Part shown: positions 20,643-34,505 of the stretch, in pieces
Layout of the letters: the number at the start of each line of letters is the position of its first letter
Position numbering within the stretch: position 1 is the stretch's first letter
Assembly (NCBI GenBank): GCA_025667525.1
Contig: CM046881.1
Span: 497,261,627-497,325,626, forward strand
Direction of reading: 5' to 3'
Source of the DNA: Glebionis coronaria
Lineage: Eukaryota > Streptophyta > Magnoliopsida > Asterales > Asteraceae
DNA length: 64,000 bases
Program-made: the position numbers and the translations under genes
The notes under the pieces: generated by a model
What the model was told of the DNA's origin: nothing
The model's database searches: none
What the model saw: the letters and a program-made list of their open reading frames with translations, nothing else

Positions 20643-23600
20643 GGTGACAATCTGTCAATTTATGATCGATATTGTATTCTCTAGAATTGTTTAAAAACAT
20701 TATTTAATGTTATAATATGAACTCACTCATTTTCGGGAAGAAATTTGGGTTTACATCTTGAAGTAACATCGACTACGTCTAAACCTGAGGATTCTACGTT
20801 ACATGCTTACGTTTACATACACCGTTTTCGGTGACAGTCCGACATTTCAGGAAATAAATTTATTCTTGAAATTATTTTGGAATCTTAAATTTGTGTTGGT
20901 TCATAAACTCACAAATTTACGAGAAGAGATTAGGACATACGTGCATAAGTTAACATCCTTTACGACTAAATCGGAAACCCTAGGTTTACGTATTTACGTT
21001 TTTAAACTCCGTATTTTATGAGGCAGTTTTATTAGATTCGTTTTGTACCGTTGATTCATAATTTATAAAAACGTTTTTTGTAAAACGACATGAGGGCACG
21101 CAAATCGAGGAAACTAGAATAGAGGAGTACCCGTAAATTTAATAGAGATGGGACAAGTTTACACTTGCCCACCCCCATAACAAGTGGTGGCAAGCTTCAC
21201 CAACACACTCTTGATGTGTCCATTTATTAACAAAACTAAGGACACTTGTCCTTAGTTTTCATTCAAAACCACCCAACACATAACCCAACTAAACGCATAC
21301 CATCTAACTTATTTTCTCTCATGCAAAAACAACTCATCTCTCTCTCTCTCTAACCCTCTTTTGGCTTTCCACCATGCTACCACCACCACCATTTGATAAA
21401 AAATCTAGCCATAAACAAAGGCTATAATCAACATATGTTGAATCCCAGTTGAAAAGATGATGATTGGAGGTGGTTATAACATGTGAAAAGGAGTTTCCAT
21501 GGAGTTTAGGGGATGATTTTCAAGAAGGTATTCATGTATATAAAGATCTCAAGGAGTTCATTTGCCAAGTTAAAGATGTGATAACAAAAACCAAGTTTTG
21601 TTCATCTAAAAACTCATCACTTCATCACTTTGGTGGTATAGAGATTATTTCTTCCTATCATCTTCTTATTTTGATTATGTAATCTTGTATTTTCATTATT
21701 TATGTATATGTATATGATGATGAATGATGACCAAAGTATTATATGGGGATCTTGTGTTGATAAACTTGGTTAAAAAAATTAAAATCTACTTGAAAGGATG
21801 TTAAAATCATGGCTAAAAATGTAGGTTGTATAAAACAAAAAGAACTATATGATAAATTGTTAAAGTAGCTTGGATAATTTAATATACAGTAAGATAAGTG
21901 ACTTGTACTTATGTGAGAGGTGGCCACTCAATGGAATCCATAAATGGAGTAAGATATGATCAAAACAATATTGAAGTCCAAATCTGTATAGTCTGTTTTG
22001 GACGAACTGTTAGGGACATTTAGAGATTGATTGAGCAGTAGCTAAAACTGAGTTAATTGTAGCACATAATATGGCGTTTGTGTCACCCAAAAATTAGCTT
22101 CTATTTCTTTGTAGAACTCAAGATATGGTAAAAATGGTGAAAGTGAAAATCATAATCAAATTTGTAAAAATAAAAGTATATAGTATAATAATAGCACTCA
22201 AGTTAATATAATATAAAATGTATACCTAAAACCCACTAACTTATATATTACATATAAATAATTATGTACTTTAATAAATAAATGAGACATTTTATAAAAA
22301 TGTCAATTTAATAAGTTTATAAGTTATAAAAACATAAACATAAGTTTTACGTCTTTTCGGCTAAAACCGTAAAACTAACGTTTTCGTCAATTAAAACTTA
22401 AACGGTCGGACCCGTCTAATGAAAAAAATCTATAAATCATATAATAATGTTTAAGTACATTTGACAAGTAAAAACCGATAAAACCCGAGCTTTATAACTT
22501 ATGGACATTAACGGGCCAAAGTAGCCTTATTGGACTATTGACCCAACTAGTTTGGATAAACAATAATGGACTTACTCATTGGGCTTGACCCACTTGGGCC
22601 CAACATATGAGTAAAGGCCTGATATTAAAAGTATAAATGGACTAATATAATTTATTGGGCTTTTAATGGGCTTATTGGGCCTCAAGATGGAATTGGATTG
22701 AAACTAGTGTAACTTGTCAAAAATTTGACTAACACATAACACTATAATGTTGAATGAAGAGATAAAATCCCACTTGATCATCATCATAATTATAATGTCA
22801 TCATATATATACATAGCTATTATTTTATAAAGTCATTGGAAGAGAGTCTAAGACGAGTATTATTTGTCTAAGTTTCCGTGATTGAAGCACGTACCGTACA
22901 TCCAAATCGCCGATAACCCGCCTTTCCCAATCAACGTAAGTTCATACCCTCACACTCTTTTAAATGTTTTATGAAATGTTTTATAAACCCGTGAGGGATA
23001 ACATGTTAATTTTAATAAAATAGGACAAAAGTTGTCCCGATTGTTTGTTTATTGATTTGGACCCGAATGATTATATGACCTGATGAATGATTATATGACC
23101 CGATGTACGAAATGAAATGGATTATTATAGTTAGGTTATGTCACTAAAAGTCCCATTAGCATGAATTGTGAACTACCGGGATTTGGTAGAAGCTTATTCA
23201 TATAATAGTACTATTTGGGGAAGATCACCCCAGTTCGCGCCTTAACGGTTGATCCCCGTCGTGCCACATTGATTGGTAAGCGAATTTATGTATGAGAAGA
23301 TTTATATAAGCGTGATTATTGTGACGACACGCTGTTTTAGATGGGCAAATGAGTTTCGGGTTAGCTACCCGTTGTTTGGTATAGTAAGGTAGCAATGTCA
23401 TGCGGCTTATAATAATCCAATAACGAAAATACTGATATACGTATTGAATTACGATATATTGCCTGACTAGCAATACGGGGTCTTATTATTGATATTACGT
23501 TCGTGTTTTGGTTTTACATAACCATATTCACATAACGGTTTTATATAACTCTATACAGAGTTATAAGACGTATTGTGTGATGTTTTTACGACATTGGTTC

Positions 23601-24072
23601 GTATAATGGTTTTGAAGGCAAAAGCCTACAGTATGATTTACAACAAAGATTTGTATAAATTATTTTTGGTTTATTTTATGGCCTACGACAAAGAATTACA
23701 CAAAATGATTTTTGGTAATAATTTTATGCCGATGATATATTAATGGTTTATTAAACTCTATGAATTCACTCGGCGTTTTCGTTGACCTTTTCTTTTAACA
23801 TATTTTAGCTCAGTTACTTGAAGGTAATTCTCGGGAAGACACCAAGAATTTATGACCCGCACTTAAATAACAATTTCCATTCAAATGTTTTGTAATATTG
23901 TATGAAATACTATGACTTAGGACCTATGTAAATTTGATATTCATGAATGGAAAATGCTTTATTATTAAACGACGTGATTATTATGCGTTGTCTATGATTT
24001 GAGTAATGTGTTATCCCGTAACACCAACGACTCTTCCGCTGAACTAATGTATGAATATTTGGGGGTGTTACA
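20643..24072 (+). repeat. 5' LTR of LARD-3
   Basis: About 3.43 kb. It begins GGTGACAATC where its relatives have TGTGACAATC, so the first base of the terminal TG is probably mutated, and it ends GGTGTTACA. It has the doubled 5' end typical of the LARD subfamily (units from 20643 and 20832) and the conserved core with ATTGCCTGACTAGCAAT near 23458. The primer site follows at 24074-24089. Confidence 0.83.
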
Positions 24073-24250
24073 GTTTGGTACCAGAGCTCTCGTTATAGAG
24101 AACGAAAGATTTTTAAAACCAAGGTTTTGAATAAAATATTTCAAAATCTTTTAAATATAAACATTTTTCTTAAAATGTCTAAAAATCTTTTGACTATAAC
24201 GGTGCCGAAGAATTCCCGAGTTACCGATAAGGCCAGACTGAGAAGTGTTA

Positions 24251-25792
<1,542 letters not shown>

Positions 25793-27011
25793 TGTAGAAA
25801 CTAGAAGGGGGGTTGAATAGTTTCTTATATTTACTTGTTAAAATGTGGTTTTCAAAAATCCTTTTTCAAAAACTTAGGCTTGAGGAAATATGTGAAATCT
25901 TCCTATGCACAATATGAACAATGATTGTGTAGCTAAACTAATACTAACAAAAATATATGCACAAAGAATAAAGAATGTAAAGAGTTAAGGGTACGAAAGA
26001 TCAAACCGAACACCAAGGATTTATAGTGGTTCGGCAACGAAGCTCACTCCTCGTTCCTACTCCACTCCTCGAGTACTCCTTACTCGAGAGTTCACTACAC
26101 AACAAGCTCCTTATGGTGGAAAAAACCGTACACGTCGCTTAACCAATTTCCGACTCTAAGCTAAAAGTAGAGCCCTAATCGTAGCTAGGACCAATCTACA
26201 CAACTATACTTAGTACATACACAACTTCCAAATAGACACAACTACTTGGATCTTCACAACTATGACACAACTACAAGTGTATAAAATTAGATCTTCAATG
26301 GATCTTTGGTGGTGGACTCAACACTTCACAAGGATAGTGTTCTTCTCTTTGCACTTGGAGAGGAAGGGATGGAAGAACAGGATTCACTTCTTAAACAATT
26401 AGTAATCAAACAAATGATCAAAGATTTTAGTGATTAAAGAAGAGTGTTTGAATCTGGAAATAGATGTGCAAAAGAGGTGAATTGAAAAACTGAGAATGGT
26501 CCACTATTTATATGACAAAGGGCCAACGGCTATATCTGCCCGCTGTTCCTTATCTTAGCCCACGATACCTTATCGATAAGGAACCACCTAGGAGCTAAGG
26601 AACCGCTGGACTAGACTCCGCTCCCTTTTTGTCCTTTAGTGGTGGAGGTCATGTCTGGTTTAAAAAATATCCTGATAGAATATTCCTAACCAAATAAGAA
26701 TATGCCATTTTCAAATTTTCAAATAATTAACTTAATAAAACATTTTCTTAAAAAGAAAGTTTAATAAAAACTTGTCACACTTAATAAAAAGTGAGTTTTA
26801 AGAAAAGATTAAATCACTTGATCACTTGATTAAGGTTAGTACTTGTTTATCCATACCTTAAGTGAAAATGGTTAAAATGAAAAATACTTGAACTCAAGAA
26901 TTCGTTTTTCGTTGTTTTTCGTAAATGCTTGTTTTTACATATTGTCGTAATCAAAACTAAGCGAGACCGAAAAAAATGCAATTAACGTTTTTAGGCATTA
27001 TTGCATTAACA
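25793..27011 (-). repeat. 3' LTR of Sirevirus B
   Basis: 1219 bp. On the minus strand it starts TGTTAATGCAATAATGCC and ends TTTCTACA. The polypurine tract AAAAAGGGGGAGAT directly precedes it (27012-27026). A TATA box, ATATAAATAG, lies near 26511 on the minus strand. The U3 word GCGGTTCCTTA and its complement occur at 26533-26606. It is homologous to the Sirevirus A LTR. Confidence 0.9.
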
Positions 27012-27448
27012 ATCTCCCCCTTTTTGATTCCGACAATACATAAACTCAATCACACAAAAAACAAGATTTTCGAAGACGAGTTTATTCATTTCACCCCCTT
27101 TGTCGAAGCAAAAAGGTTGCACAAGTCGGTGTTGAAGAGACGGACTTTGCAAAGACTCCTCCTTGGTGCTTACTCCCCTAGCTTGGGGCACCGAGGAATC
27201 GAGATATGGTGACAAGCTATATAGAAGGGTTAGTTGAACAAAAGAAACAACCAACAAGATATAGCAATAGGTCACAAAATGAAAGAGAAGAAAACAAAAA
27301 GACAAAGATCCAAGATAGGTTACTAAAACAAACATCATACAAAGACGTATGGAAAAAGAAACAAGCCAAAAGCATAAATCTAATCCTAGTTATTCTAGAA
27401 TTCTAAGATTTGCTTGAATTTGTTGTCTTGTGGATAAGAAACCAATGC

Positions 27449-27829
27449 TTATATGAAAGACAAGGTAATGGCGGAGGGTGGTGGTGGTGGCTTATTGGAG
27501 ATCTCATAATCATAGTGAAGAGGAGGCTTGATTAAGAGACTCTTGATGTAGCTGAACTCCTCATAGATATGTGCCATAGTAAGATGTTGATATTGACAAC
27601 AATGACAATATGTTCCATGGTGCATGACATTATCATGAGAAGGAGGAAGAACACTAAAGGGTGGTGGTGGAAGAATAGATGTTACACAATCAACATTCTT
27701 GGTAGGAGAGATGTGATTAAGAGTGTTCTTGAGTGAGTTAGGATTGTAATGGTTTTTGGGTGAGTTGGGATTGAAAGCAATTGGAGAAAATGGAGGAGAT
27801 TCAAGGCTTTCATTGGGAGAGTAAGACAT
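27449..27829 (-). CDS. Small proline-rich ORF downstream of Sirevirus B pol
   Basis: A 126-codon open frame in the sense direction, between pol and the 3' LTR. It is rich in P, S and N, with repeats such as NPNSPKNHYNPNSLKN, a YCHCCQYQH cluster near residue 75 and proline runs. It occupies the place where some Sireviruses carry an env-like third ORF, but I see no signal peptide or transmembrane segment. It could be a decayed remnant or a chance frame. Sirevirus A ends before this region, so no comparison is possible here. Confidence 0.35.
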   Translation of the reverse strand: MSYSPNESLESPPFSPIAFNPNSPKNHYNPNSLKNTLNHISPTKNVDCVTSILPPPPFSVLPPSHDNVMHHGTYCHCCQYQHLTMAHIYEEFSYIKSLLIKPPLHYDYEISNKPPPPPSAITLSFI

Positions 27830-27979
27830 TTTGAGGTGTGAAGTATGGCAAAATGCTTATGGTTTAAATAGGGAAGGCTTAGGGTATTTTTGGGGTGGTC
27901 AACGGGTTTGAAACAAAGATTCTCAAAAATGTTGGAGCAAATCTGGAGTTTCAGACAAAAACCCGAAAAAAGGAAGGCA

Positions 27980-28056
27980 CTGTAGGCGGTTCCTTATCAA
28001 GGCTGGCGGTACCTTATCAATAAGGCACCGCGGTTCACATATGGAACCGCCTACAG
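27980..28056. repeat. 14-bp inverted repeat carrying the Sirevirus U3 word
   Basis: CTGTAGGCGGTTCC at 27980-27993 and its exact reverse complement at 28043-28056. Between them lie variants GGCGGTACCTTATC and TAAGGCACCGCGG. The site is in the untranslated 3' region of Sirevirus B, between pol and the small ORF. The same word family is in both Sirevirus LTRs and in the Sirevirus A spacer coding region. Confidence 0.85.
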
Positions 28057-28511
28057 AGGCTGTGTTTGATGTTTGGAGGAAGATTTTTTAGCAAATCTTA
28101 TTTTTCTAGTCTAACATATCATAGGGATATGCTTAAAAGCAAAGATGGACAAAGAAAACATATGCAAACTTACCAAATAGAGATTTGACCAAAATACATG
28201 GATTAAAAAAATCGATGTAGGAGGTGTGTAAGACAAGACCTTAAGTCACGACACAAAGATCCTCCATGATTCTATCTTGTTCTTGCTATGTTTGAGAGAA
28301 TCATACATATGAATTATGTAAGCTCTAGATTAATAGCGAGAATCTATGAAAAATCGTTTTTAGATTAATTACCAATGTCAAACGTATTTCTCAACCATTT
28401 TCGAAAGAGACTTTGAGAATTTTGAAAAGGAGAAGAGAGGGTTTTTCAAAAAGAGTTTGGAAGACTCAATGACTCAAAGTGTTAAAAGAAAACACACAAA
28501 AAGAAAAGAAA

Positions 28512-28964
28512 TTAAGGAAGATGTTTCATTAATCCTAGACCTAGACGCAAGTAATTAAAAGGTTCCCTCTTAAGTGGCTTAGTGAAGATGTCGGCTAAGT
28601 TGTCTTCGGATGGTACCTTCTCAATTGAAATGTTCCCCTTTTGAACATTATCCCTAAGGAAATGGTGTCGAATTTCTATGTGTTTGGTTCGCGAGTGTTG
28701 CACGGGATTCTTGCTAAGGTCTATAGCACCTTTATTATCGCACATGATGGGAACATCATCAAGAGAAATCCCGTAATAAACAAGAGCTTGCTTCATCCAT
28801 AGAGCTTGTTGGCATGCTTTTCCGGCACTCACATACTCGGCTTCCGTGGTGGATATTGCAAGAGCGGTTTGTTTCTTAGAGAACCAAGAAGTTAAACAAC
28901 AACCCATGAAGGTACAAACTCCAGTCCACATAGTCTCCCGCATGATCTGAGTCCGCGTAGACAA
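28512..28964 (-). pseudogene. Sirevirus B RNase H domain
   Basis: This contains the Copia RNase H blocks FMGCCLTSWFSKKQTALA, STTEAEYVSAG, CDNKGAIDLSKNP, HSRTKHIEIRHHFLRD and DIFTKPLK. It ends at the polyprotein terminus (LGLGLMKHLP-stop). Its N-terminal join is broken near 28930: about 14-16 bp are missing after GDYVD, where an RKSTSG-type segment is expected. This shifts the frame, so RT-RNase H is split in two. Confidence 0.85.
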
Positions 28965-30033
28965 TGGTTTCTACGTCGGTCCCTTTAGGATACCATAATC
29001 CTAAATGTATAGTGCCTTTAATGTATCGGAAGATACGCTTAACCGCTTCGAGGTGAGAGGTTTTGGGAGCCTCTTGGAAGCGAGCACAAAGGCAAACACT
29101 AAACATGATATCCGGTCGACTTGCCGTTAGGTACAACAAACTACCAATCATACCTCTATATTTGGTGTTGTCTACCGACTCACAATCATCATCTACGGTG
29201 AGTTTAGTATCTGAGGCCATAGGGGTCTTCATTGGTCTAGATTCTTCTAATCCAAATTTCTTTAGCATTTCTTTAGCGTACTTAGATTGACTAAAGAAAA
29301 TACCATCATCCATTTGTTTAATTTGGATTCCTAAAAAGAAGTTAAGTTCTCCTATCATACTCATTTCAAACTCATCATGCATGATTTTGGCAAAGTCATC
29401 ACACAATTCTTGACAAGTTGAGCCAAATATAATGTCATCAACATATATTTATACGATTATGAGGTGAGTACCTTTCTTCTTTTTAAAGAGCGTATTGTCT
29501 ACCATCCCCATGGTATACTCATGTTTAACAAGAAATGCTTTAAGTCTATCATACCAAGCTTTGGGTGCTTGTTTGAGACCATAAAGTGCCTTCTTAAGCT
29601 TGTAAACATGATCCGGTTTCTCAAAATCAATGAAGCCGGGAGGTTGAGCCACATATACCTCCTCATTGATCAAACCGTTAAGAAATGCACTCTTTACATC
29701 CATTTGTTGAAACTTAAAGTATAAGGCACAAGCGGAGGCTAAAAGGATTCTAATGGATTCTAATCTAGCTACCGGTTCATATGTCTCCTCATAATCAATC
29801 CCTTCTTGTTGATTATAGCCTTGTGCTACAAGTCTAGCTTTGTTACGAGACACAACACCATTCTCATCTAACTTATTCCTATATACCCATTTGGTTCCTA
29901 TAATTGTAGAACTTATAGGTGGAGGAACAAGTTCCCAAACATCATTGGCAATGAATTGATTCAATTCTTCTTGCATCGCAATGACCCAACTCTCGTCCGT
30001 CAAAGCTTCTTTAACATTCTTTGGTTCAATCAA
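28876..30033 (-). pseudogene. Sirevirus B reverse transcriptase
   Basis: The Copia RT runs from ELNQFIANDVWELVPPP through KARLVAQGYNQQEGIDYEET, QMDVKSAFLNG and KALYGLKQAPKAWYDR, then LNFFLGIQIKQM and MIGSLLYLTASRPDI. The YVDD box is intact (near 29441), unlike in Sirevirus A. One stop (TAA where CAA is expected, 29449-29451) precedes the box, and the frame is lost at the RNase H junction. The original element was probably a working single polyprotein damaged by few mutations. Confidence 0.87.
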
Positions 30034-30685
30034 GGAGACGAAACAAAAGAAGTTGCTTTGGTTTTGGACTTGAGATCTTAGGGTCCTTTGATTTAAGTCA
30101 CCAATGATAATTTGAGAGTATGATCCCTAGACTCCTTAATGTTTACTTCCTTTTCAACACTAAGGTCTTCAACTCCTATTTTTCTAACCTCTTTGGCTTT
30201 TACTACTTCTAATTCATCCAAGTCATCATCAACCAACGGTGGTGTCTTGGGTGAGGGAGGGGTTTCATCAAAGGTTACGTTGAGTGATTCTTCAATAACC
30301 CCCGAGGTTCTATTTAAGACAATGTAGGCTTTGCTAGTTTGGGAATAACCTAAAAGGATACCTTCGTAAGACTTTGGGTCAAACTTGGTAAGGTAGTCTT
30401 TGGTGTTGAGGATAAAGCACTTGCTTCCAAACACCCTAAAGTATTCCAATGAGGGTTTCTTACCTTTAAGAATCTCATAGGGGGTCTTTCCTATGAAAGG
30501 TTGAATAAGAATTCGGTTGAGAATATAAGTCGATGTGTCCACGGCATTGCACCAAAACTTTTGAGGCAAAGATTGCTCGTTTAGCATCATCCTACTCATC
30601 TCTTGGAGAGTCCTATTCTTCCTTTCAACTACCCCATTTGATTGTGGAGTGCGAGGAGCCGAGAAGTTATGGGCAATACCATGAG
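30034..30685 (-). pseudogene. Sirevirus B integrase C-terminal half
   Basis: Reads HGIAHNFSAPRTPQSNG, VVERKNRTLQEMSRMMLNE (catalytic Glu retained), KFWCNAVDTSTYILNRI, FRVFGSKCFILNTKDY and FLN-type tail motifs, then frameshifts near 30093 before RT. It is cut at 30685 by the Tekay-like LTR. An apparent N-terminal extension of the frame beyond 30685 is LTR sequence, not integrase. Confidence 0.85.
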
Positions 30686-33600
30686 TGTGACAATCTAACA
30701 TTTTCAGGTAGTGAAATATTTTCCTGTATAATATTTTGAAACTTATTTTTATGTTGGTTGACGAACTCACAATTTACGGATTTAAATTTGGGCTTACGTG
30801 CATAATTTGGCGTCTTTTACGACTAAACCGGAAACCCTAGGATTACGTATTTACGTTTTTGAACTCCGTTTTTTATGAGACAATTTTTATTGGATTCGTT
30901 TTGTGACGATGATTCATAATTTATAAAAACGTTTTTCGTAAAACGACCCGAGGGCACGCAAATCGAGAAAACTAGAAACGAGAAATACCCGTAAACTAGT
31001 GAGATGGGACAAAATACATTGTCCCACCGCACTAGCAATGTTGGACGGCACAACTTGACACCACACACTAAGGTGGCATCAAGTTAGCTAACTTACTCCA
31101 AGTGTAAGCTTAGCTTACACTTTAAGCCATACTTCCCCCACTTGTTTACACAAAACCACTAGCAACTTCATTCCATCTTTCCATACATGCAAACCAACAT
31201 CAAAATCCTCTCAAACACTCTCCCCTTTCCGTCCAAAATAAAGCTACAAACACCCCTTTTGATCTCTTCTAGCCATGAAACACATGTTTACTAGCTCTAT
31301 TAAGGAGTTATCTTGAAGCCTTGATCATTTGGTGGCCATATTAACATCATTGGAGGTGATTTGCTTGTGTCCTAGGGCTGATTTTCCAACATATGTTCTT
31401 GATATTTGATGGTGTTTTACTTGTTGTGTTCATCAAGTCCTTGTCTTCCAAAAACAAGGAAAACACTTGGTTGGTAAAGAAGATCATCCTCTCCATTTTT
31501 CTCTTGTTATTTTGTAAAGAACAAATGTATTTTCTTTCATTTTGTATATGTATATGATGTATATATGATGATAAAAATGTTGTGTGGGGATCAAGTGTTG
31601 ATAGATATGCTTAAAAATGTTAATAACTATAAGAAATGAGGCTAAAATCTTGATTATTTAGTTGGCTGTATAAAAACAGTATATAACTAAAAGATGAACT
31701 GATAAAATTGCATGGTATGATCCATTTACAGTAAGTACAATATGTTATACACATGTGAGAGTTGGCCATGCAATGGAATCAAAATAATAAGTGAGATATG
31801 ATCAAAACAAGTTAGGTGGTCTAATCTGAATAAGCAGTTTTGTAGGGACTATTAAGGCATGATAAACTTAAAATGGGCAGTAGCTATAACTAAGTTAAAT
31901 GTAGCTCATAATATGAAGAACATGTCACCCAAAAAAGAGCTTCGAATTCATTATAGAACTCTAGATATGGTAAAAATGGTGAACATGAAGATAAAAATCA
32001 GATTTTTAAGAATTAATGTTTATTATTATTATATAAGCACTCACATTTTATTTTATAAAATGTATAATAAAAACCCACTAACTTATAAAACTTATTTATA
32101 AAAATATATAAAAGGTTAATTAAATGGATAAGTTATATAAATGGTAATGAAATAATATTTATAAGTAATAAAAACTATAAACTTGATTTTTACGACTTTT
32201 TCGGCTATCGCCGTAAAATTAACGTTTTTCGCCAAATAAAACTTAAACGACCAAACCCGTCTAATGTAAAGTTTATAAAAGTCATATACTGATTTATAAG
32301 TAACTAATACAAGTAAAAACCGATAAAACCCGAACTATAAGAAATACGGACATTAACGAGCTAACTAAGCATATTGGACTAATAATTGGACTAAATAAGA
32401 TAAATACTTGTAAAAAGAACTTATTGGGCTTAACCCATTTGGGCCCAACATGGAAAGTATATATACTGATAATATAGGTATAAAAGGGATTAAAACAACT
32501 TAAAGAACTTATAAAAGGCTTAATGGACTTAAAATAGGTAAATAGGTAAAACTAGTAAACTAGTAAAAAGTTACGAATACATAAACACTAAAATGAGTAA
32601 ACAAGGATATATAAACCCACTTGATCATCATATGTACAAAATCATCATATGTATATTGTTATTTTGATAAAAGTCATTGGACAAGAGTCTAAGGCCGATT
32701 ATTATTTATATAGGTTTCCGTGACCGAAGCACGCCCGTAGCCGATAATCCGCCTTTCATTATCAACGTGAGTTCATAGCCTCGCACTCTTTTAAATGATT
32801 TTATAAAATGATTTTTAAACTCGCGAGGGAGATAACATGCTAGATTTTATAGAAATAGAACACAAGTAGTCCCGATGGTATGCTTACTGATATGGACCCG
32901 AATGATGCTATGACCCTATAAACGAGACTAAAAGGATTATTAGTAGTTAGGTTATGTCACTTAAAGTCCCATTAGCATGAATTGTGAACTACCGGGATTT
33001 GGTAGACGCTTATTCATTTGATAGTACTATTTGGGGACGATCACCCCAGTTCGCGCCTTGACGGTTGATCCCCGTCGTACCACATTGATTGGTAAGCGAA
33101 TTTATGTATGAGAAGATTCCATAGCGTGATTTTTGTGACGACACGCTAACTTAGATGGGCAATCTGTTTGTCGGGTTCGCGGCCCGCTGTTTTCATAATA
33201 AGGTAACAATGTCATGCGGCTAGTAATAATCCTAATCCAAATAAAATGTATCCTATACATAATGTAATCCAATAACGACGCTAATAACGATGATAATATT
33301 ACCTATAATGGTAATATTGAGACTACGGTCTCATGGACGGTTTAAGATGTATGCTTGATTTATATATTGCCTGACTAGCAATACGTGGACTTACTTCCGA
33401 TATTATACTTGTGTTCTGATTTCAACGATTGTTTTATTTAACGGTTTTCATTAAACTCTATGAATTCACTCGGCATTCGCTGATATGATTTTTGCATGTT
33501 TTTATCTCAGGTGCTTGAAGGTAATCCGGATGGAGATCGACTCTGATGGCCCACATAATATTAAAAATGTTCATTCGATCTATGTTTTGTAAACTTAATG

Positions 33601-33772
33601 ACCTGTATAATTTGGGACCTGTTGTACGCTTTTAAAACTTTTATCGAATGAATGTATGTTAAACCTTGAACAACCATTTTTATGTGTTGTCTATGATTGG
33701 AGTTATTGTGCTATCCCGTAACACTCTGAAAGACCTTTCCGCTGTACCGATACGAAAAATGAGAGTGTTACA
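30686..33772 (+). repeat. 5' LTR of Tekay-like copy 2
   Basis: 3087 bp, TGTGACAATC to GTGTTACA, flanked on the left by ATGAG. It aligns with the copy-1 LTR and lacks the doubled 5' end of the LARD LTRs. The conserved core with ATTGCCTGACTAGCAAT lies near 32945-33385. I could not place a TATA box with confidence. No coding sequence. Confidence 0.88.
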
Positions 33773-33773
33773 G

Positions 33774-34062
33774 TTTGGTACCAGAGCTCTCGTTATAAAG
33801 AACAAAAGATTTTAAAAACCAAGGTTTTGAACAAAACTTTTCAAAATCTTTTGACAATGAACATTTGAGAAAATATTTGAAAAATCTTTTGACTATAACG
33901 GTGCCAGAGATCTCCGACGTTACCAACAAGCCCTATTGAGAAGATATATATTTTGATATATATAACTTAATTTATATATATGTATATATCGTGGTTTCAT
34001 TATGTAATTGTTTAACTAGTATGTTATCCTAATACGAGATATATATATAAATGCATATTGTC
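33774..34062 (+). other. Primer-binding site and leader of Tekay-like copy 2
   Basis: The primer site TTTGGTACCAGAGCTC is at 33774-33789. The leader continues through ACTATAACGGTGCC and short interrupted AT runs to the ORF0 start. Its sequence is recognisably the same as the LARD leaders as far as ATTGTCA, right at the ORF0 ATG. Confidence 0.78.
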
Positions 34063-34505
34063 ATGGCTGACCCTAATATTCCTGTAGAAAACCATGCTAT
34101 TCCCGAACCTAATGTAGACGATGATCCTTATTTAGACTTAGTAGATTATGATATGGATGATGAGGAGGAACCATTTGAGGATCCCGAGCCCGAGTTAGGA
34201 CTAGGAGATCAGATTGCCCCTCAGGTTGACTTGGTAGAAAATGAGATTGAGAATGTTGATATTGAGAATGATGATGAGATTGGGTTAGATAATTTAGATG
34301 ATGAGATTGACGACGAGGATGTCGAGGAGGATGTAGGTATAGACGTTGAGGTCGATGATAATGAGGAAGCCGAGCTTATTTACCCTTATGATGTTCCAGA
34401 GGGCGAGCCTTTGCCCCCACCAATTGATTTGTCTGATTCTGAGGTTGATATACCTAGGGATGAAATGTTTGAATCGTCTGAATCTGATTCTGAATCAGAG
34501 GAGGA
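34063..34505 (+). pseudogene. ORF0 of Tekay-like copy 2, N-terminal half
   Basis: Begins MADPNIPVENH at 34063 (preferred over the ATG at 34051 because copy 1 shares this start). It encodes the acidic domain (EEPFEDPEPELGLGDQIAP, then the serine/acid patch ending SESDSESEE). It stops inside a codon at 34505, where LARD-1 enters. The reading frame continues exactly at 59333, giving about 332 residues in total against 337 in copy 1. Confidence 0.82.

Larger units (their letters stand above)
25793..30685 (-). mobile_element. Sirevirus B (Copia), 3' part, minus strand
   Basis: On the minus strand from 30685: integrase C-terminal half, RT, RNase H, a 3' noncoding region with a small ORF and a large inverted repeat, polypurine tract, then the 3' LTR (27011 to 25793). 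It is interrupted in integrase at 30685 by Tekay-like copy 2; the bases ATGAG (30681-30685) are the predicted target-site duplication. The 5' LTR, gag and protease should be right of the window. It is less decayed than Sirevirus A. Confidence 0.9.

Noticed and set aside
30093..30770. A single 225-codon integrase gene on the minus strand
   Set aside because: The N-terminal part (above 30685) is Tekay-like LTR sequence running into the truncated Sirevirus B integrase; a junction artefact.
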